Assembly (NCBI GenBank): GCA_964487155.1
Contig: CAZAQB010000004.1
Span: 1-62,880, forward strand
Direction: 5' to 3'
DNA from: CAZAQB01 sp964487155
GTDB taxonomy: Bacteria > Pseudomonadota > Gammaproteobacteria > Nitrococcales > Nitrococcaceae
Length of the DNA: 62,880 bases
Below are positions 60,276 to 62,880 of this stretch, one piece after another. The notes beneath the pieces are model-generated. The model was not told the origin of the DNA. It searched no databases and saw only the letters and a list, made by a program, of their open reading frames with translations. The position numbers were made by a program, and so were the translations under genes. Each line of letters begins with the position of its first letter. Positions within the stretch are counted from its first letter, which is position 1.

Positions 60276-60785
60276 ATGGATCAGACGGCCGGCGTCGACG
60301 ATCTCCCGCTGACGCCACGTCGCCCACTGGCGGATCGGCTGCGGGTGGCTCTGGCGGCTGGCTTCGCCCTGTTGTTCCTGTTGTTCTCGGTGGTGCTCTT
60401 CGGGCTGGCCCTGGACCGGCTCTACGCCCTGCTGGTTACCGGCAAGGATCCGGTGGAACTGCTCATCAAGGCCATCAACTTCGCAGTGGTGGGCATCGCC
60501 ATCTTCGAGCTGGCCGCAGGCATCCACCAGGAGTATCTGGGGGAGGCAGAACACGGCAACCTGTTCGCGCTGCTGCGGCGCAGCGTGGCGAGGTTCGTGA
60601 GTGTGGTGTGCATCGCCCTGTCCCTGGAAGGGCTGATGATGGCCATCAAGTACAGCCAACTGGATCTGGCCGGAAATCTCTACTATCCGGTGGCTATCAT
60701 TGTCAGTGCTGCTGCCCTGCTGCTTGCCCTGGGGGGCTTCCTGAGGCTCACCGAGGGCGCCGCCAGCGAGCGTCAGCCGCTGTGA
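60276..60785 (+). CDS. Small four-span membrane protein of unknown function
   Basis: A 169-residue protein with four predicted membrane segments (about 26-54, 68-86, 108-130 and 138-158) and short soluble ends. The layout resembles PsiE-like proteins, but I cannot claim homology. ATG 60276 has GGAGG nine bases upstream; the longer frame overlaps the iron ATPase gene. It follows the iron operon by 118 bases on the same strand and is convergent with the hydrolase gene (5 bases between stops). Confidence 0.7.
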   Translation: MDQTAGVDDLPLTPRRPLADRLRVALAAGFALLFLLFSVVLFGLALDRLYALLVTGKDPVELLIKAINFAVVGIAIFELAAGIHQEYLGEAEHGNLFALLRRSVARFVSVVCIALSLEGLMMAIKYSQLDLAGNLYYPVAIIVSAAALLLALGGFLRLTEGAASERQPL

Positions 60786-60790
60786 AAAGC

Positions 60791-61846
60791 TCACGGGCCG
60801 GCTGAGGCGGCAGTCGGCCGTTGCTGGTCGCAGCCAGGGGGCGGTCCGGCTGCTCGGGGGGTCCCGCTCTCCAGCCAGGCGGCGATATCCGCCACCACCC
60901 GGTCCCCGGCCTGATCCCGCATCAGCATGTGGTGGCCGTCCGGGTAGAAATGCACCGTGGGCGGCTGGCCCCGCGCCTGGAGCCGGTCGATGAGCCGGCA
61001 CACCGAACTGCGGGGCACCACCTGGTCCTGGCCACCGTGGAGCACCAGCAGCGGCCCGGGCACCCGATGCGCCGCATCCAGGGCCCGGTCCATGAGGCCC
61101 GTGAGCCCCCAGATGGCATCGGCGCGGGTCTCCTTGATGACCAGCGGATCCCGGGCCATGGCCCGCAACAGCTCCAGGTTATCGGTGGGGCGGATGTCCA
61201 GGGTCTCCCCGGTCCAGTGAGAGCCGGGTGCCAGGTGAACCAGCAGCCACAGGGCGGCCCGCATCAGCGGGTTCATGGTCTGCCGGCCCCAGGCAGCCGG
61301 GGCGACCACTACCAGGGCGTTCGCGGGCGCCGGTTCGGTGCCGGCCTGGACCAGCAGCGCCACCGCAGCCCCCATGCTCATGCCCAGCAGGGCCACCGGC
61401 CGGTCGGGGTGGCGCTGCCGTACCAGCTGGAGAAAGGCGCGGGCGTCGGAGACCAGCCGCTCGGTCCCGGACCACAGTCCCCGGTGCTCGGTTTCTCCGA
61501 AGCCCCGCTGGTCGAACGCGTACACCGCGACACCTCGAGCCGCGAGGCCGGCGGCGGGGCCGGCGAAAGCATTGCGGTAGTCATTGAAACCATGGAGCGC
61601 CACCACAACATAGCGGGGACTGCCCTGGGGCAGCCATCGCCAGTAGGGCAGCCGATAGCCGTCCGCCATCACCGCCGACGCGGTCTCCAGCCGCGGTGCC
61701 TGCGCCGCATCGCCGGGAGGCTGGAGGCGGGGCTGGGCGCACCCCCCAACGAGTAGCGTGAGGACCAGCGCGGCCGCCAGCCGCCGAGGCCTGGAACCAA
61801 CCCTCGGCCCACGCAGTCTCTGGGGGCAGTGGCGCCGGCAATCCAC
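60791..61846 (-). CDS. Lipoprotein alpha/beta hydrolase (monoacylglycerol-lipase-like)
   Basis: A 351-residue hydrolase with an N-terminal lipobox (VLTLLVGGC) after a basic stretch, oxyanion-side motif ALHGFNDYRNAF, nucleophile elbow LGMSMGAAV (Ser), Asp in HGGQDQVVP and His in YPDGHHMLM. It resembles monoacylglycerol lipases/lysophospholipases and would act at the membrane surface on acylglycerols or lysolipids. GTG 61846 is chosen because it leaves a plausible signal peptide and avoids the divergent protease gene; the start is uncertain because no strong ribosome binding site is seen. Confidence 0.82.
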   Translation of the reverse strand: MDCRRHCPQRLRGPRVGSRPRRLAAALVLTLLVGGCAQPRLQPPGDAAQAPRLETASAVMADGYRLPYWRWLPQGSPRYVVVALHGFNDYRNAFAGPAAGLAARGVAVYAFDQRGFGETEHRGLWSGTERLVSDARAFLQLVRQRHPDRPVALLGMSMGAAVALLVQAGTEPAPANALVVVAPAAWGRQTMNPLMRAALWLLVHLAPGSHWTGETLDIRPTDNLELLRAMARDPLVIKETRADAIWGLTGLMDRALDAAHRVPGPLLVLHGGQDQVVPRSSVCRLIDRLQARGQPPTVHFYPDGHHMLMRDQAGDRVVADIAAWLESGTPRAAGPPPGCDQQRPTAASAGP

Positions 61847-61888
61847 GCCGGTGCGCGTTCCGAATTCAGTCCGCAAACGAGGAAGCCC

Positions 61889-62880
61889 ATGCTGAATAAA
61901 GCTGGACAAGCGCTGGCCCTGTTGGCTCTGGCCCTGGGACAGATCCTGCTCACCGCTCACGCGGCCCTGCCCACCAATGGCTCCGGCATTCCCACGCTGG
62001 CCCCCATGGTGGAGAGAACCTCCCCAGCGGTGGTGAACATAGCCACGGAGGGCAAGGTAGAAGTGCAGCGCAATCCCCTGCTTAACGATCCCTTCTTCCG
62101 CCGTTTCTTCGACATGCCTGACCAGCCCCAGCAGCGCCAGGTCCAGAGCCTGGGCTCCGGGGTGATCGTCGACGCCGAGCAAGGGTACGTCCTGACCAAC
62201 CACCATGTCATCGAGAACGCCGATCGCATCAAGGTGGCCCTGCAGGACAAGCGGGAGTTCGACGCCGAGCTGATCGGCTCCGACCCGGAAACCGACGTGG
62301 CGCTGATCCGCGTCGACGCCGAGAACCTCACCCAGCTGCCCATCGCCGACGCCGACCCCCTGCGGGTGGGTGACTTCGTGGTGGCCATCGGCAACCCCTT
62401 CGGCCTGGACCACACGGTCACCTCCGGCGTGGTGAGCGGCCTCGGCCGGGTACTGCGGGGCGGGGCAGTGAACAGCCGGCTGCAGAACTTCATCCAGACC
62501 GACGCCTCCATCAACCCCGGCAACTCCGGCGGCGCGCTGGTGAACCTTAACGGCGAACTGGTGGGTATCAACACCGCCATCCTGTCCCGCTCCGGGGGCA
62601 ATATCGGCATTGGTTTCGCCATCCCGATCAATATGGCCCTCAAGGTCATGGACCAGCTCATCGAGTACGGCGAGGTGCGCCGGGGCGTGCTTGGCGTGCG
62701 GGTGCAGGACCTGACCCCCGAGATCGCCCGGGCATTCGACACCGACGTGCGCTCGGGCGCGCTGGTGGCTCAGGTCACTCCAGGATCCGCAGCCGATGAG
62801 GCGGGCATCGTGGCCGGCGACGTGATCGTGGCCGTGGACGGCAAGGCCATCGAGAGCGCCAACGAGTTGGCCAACACCAT
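61889..62880 (+). CDS. Do/DegP-family periplasmic serine protease (partial, cut by window end)
   Basis: The first 330 codons of an HtrA-type protease. Signal peptide at residues 1-25 (LLTAHA-A), trypsin-like domain with triad His106 (TNHHVI), Asp136 (SDPETDVALIRV) and Ser213 (PGNSGGAL), then the first PDZ domain (RRGVLGVRVQDLTPE; GSAADEAGIVAGDVIVAVDG) running to the window edge. DegP/DegQ proteins degrade or chaperone misfolded periplasmic proteins. GAGG lies upstream of ATG 61889. The stop and any second PDZ domain are outside the window. Confidence 0.93.
   Translation, partial: MLNKAGQALALLALALGQILLTAHAALPTNGSGIPTLAPMVERTSPAVVNIATEGKVEVQRNPLLNDPFFRRFFDMPDQPQQRQVQSLGSGVIVDAEQGYVLTNHHVIENADRIKVALQDKREFDAELIGSDPETDVALIRVDAENLTQLPIADADPLRVGDFVVAIGNPFGLDHTVTSGVVSGLGRVLRGGAVNSRLQNFIQTDASINPGNSGGALVNLNGELVGINTAILSRSGGNIGIGFAIPINMALKVMDQLIEYGEVRRGVLGVRVQDLTPEIARAFDTDVRSGALVAQVTPGSAADEAGIVAGDVIVAVDGKAIESANELANT

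Noticed and set aside
1..62880. tRNA, rRNA, CRISPR array, insertion sequence or prophage.
   Set aside because: No cloverleaf-like, spacer-repeat, transposase or integrase sequence was recognised on reading either strand.

Overview
The window is a GC-rich, gene-dense chromosomal segment of a purple phototrophic gammaproteobacterium, most likely of the Ectothiorhodospiraceae (Halorhodospira/Ectothiorhodospira-like). The evidence is the anaerobic bacteriochlorophyll cyclase BchE with BchJ, a FadE with an N-terminal membrane region, SthA, malate synthase G, a phasin and polyphosphate enzymes. The lineage is an inference from gene content. I see no tRNA, rRNA, CRISPR array, insertion sequence or phage.

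Layout. 1-5.1 kb: radical SAM protein, DUF1992 protein, cardiolipin synthase, diguanylate cyclase and a ferritin/VIT1 iron exporter. 5.2-7.7 kb: FadD facing away from a phasin that ends in a strong terminator. 7.7-13.3 kb: a 1107-residue KAP-type membrane ATPase and a collagen-linked lipoprotein phosphoesterase. 13.5-17.7 kb: SixA and Ppx, convergent with Ppk1. 18.1-24.9 kb: a beta-oxidation operon (TetR, FadE, a dehydrogenase/hydratase fusion, thiolase) with its own promoter and a perfect palindromic operator. 25-26.4 kb: chalcone isomerase-like protein and GrpB protein. 26.4-30.4 kb: an orphan TssB/TssC-like sheath protein, then bchE-bchJ behind a 17-bp-arm palindrome that contains a TGT-N12-ACA motif. 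30.4-35.6 kb: thioesterase, DsbA-like protein, SthA, HDOD-GAF protein and a MotY-like OmpA protein. 35.7-39 kb: malate synthase G and two exported rhodaneses, the second lacking the catalytic Cys.

39.1-50.4 kb is the most striking block: the proteasome-like peptidase Anbu with its own sigma70 promoter, a split pair (alpha-E protein plus circularly permuted ATP-grasp) on the minus strand, and on the plus strand a transglutaminase-DUF2126 protein, a fused ATP-grasp/alpha-E protein and two further transglutaminase-fold proteins. Together they look like a dedicated peptide or isopeptide synthesis and cleavage system with unknown substrate. The fused ATP-grasp has lost residues that its separate paralogue keeps.

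50.6-62.9 kb is transport and envelope: an EamA exporter, a complete AapJQMP amino-acid ABC transporter behind a near-perfect sigma54 promoter with an NtrC-like upstream site, a ferric iron ABC transporter with a Fur-like operator, a small membrane protein, a lipoprotein hydrolase and the start of a Do-family protease cut by the window edge. Both ABC operons carry a strong hairpin between the binding-protein and permease genes. A short inverted-repeat element (GCCRCAGATGAACGC ends) occurs twice intact and once truncated between genes.

Start sites were moved from the longest open frame to an internal codon wherever a Shine-Dalgarno sequence, signal peptide or family length supported it; these choices are stated per gene.
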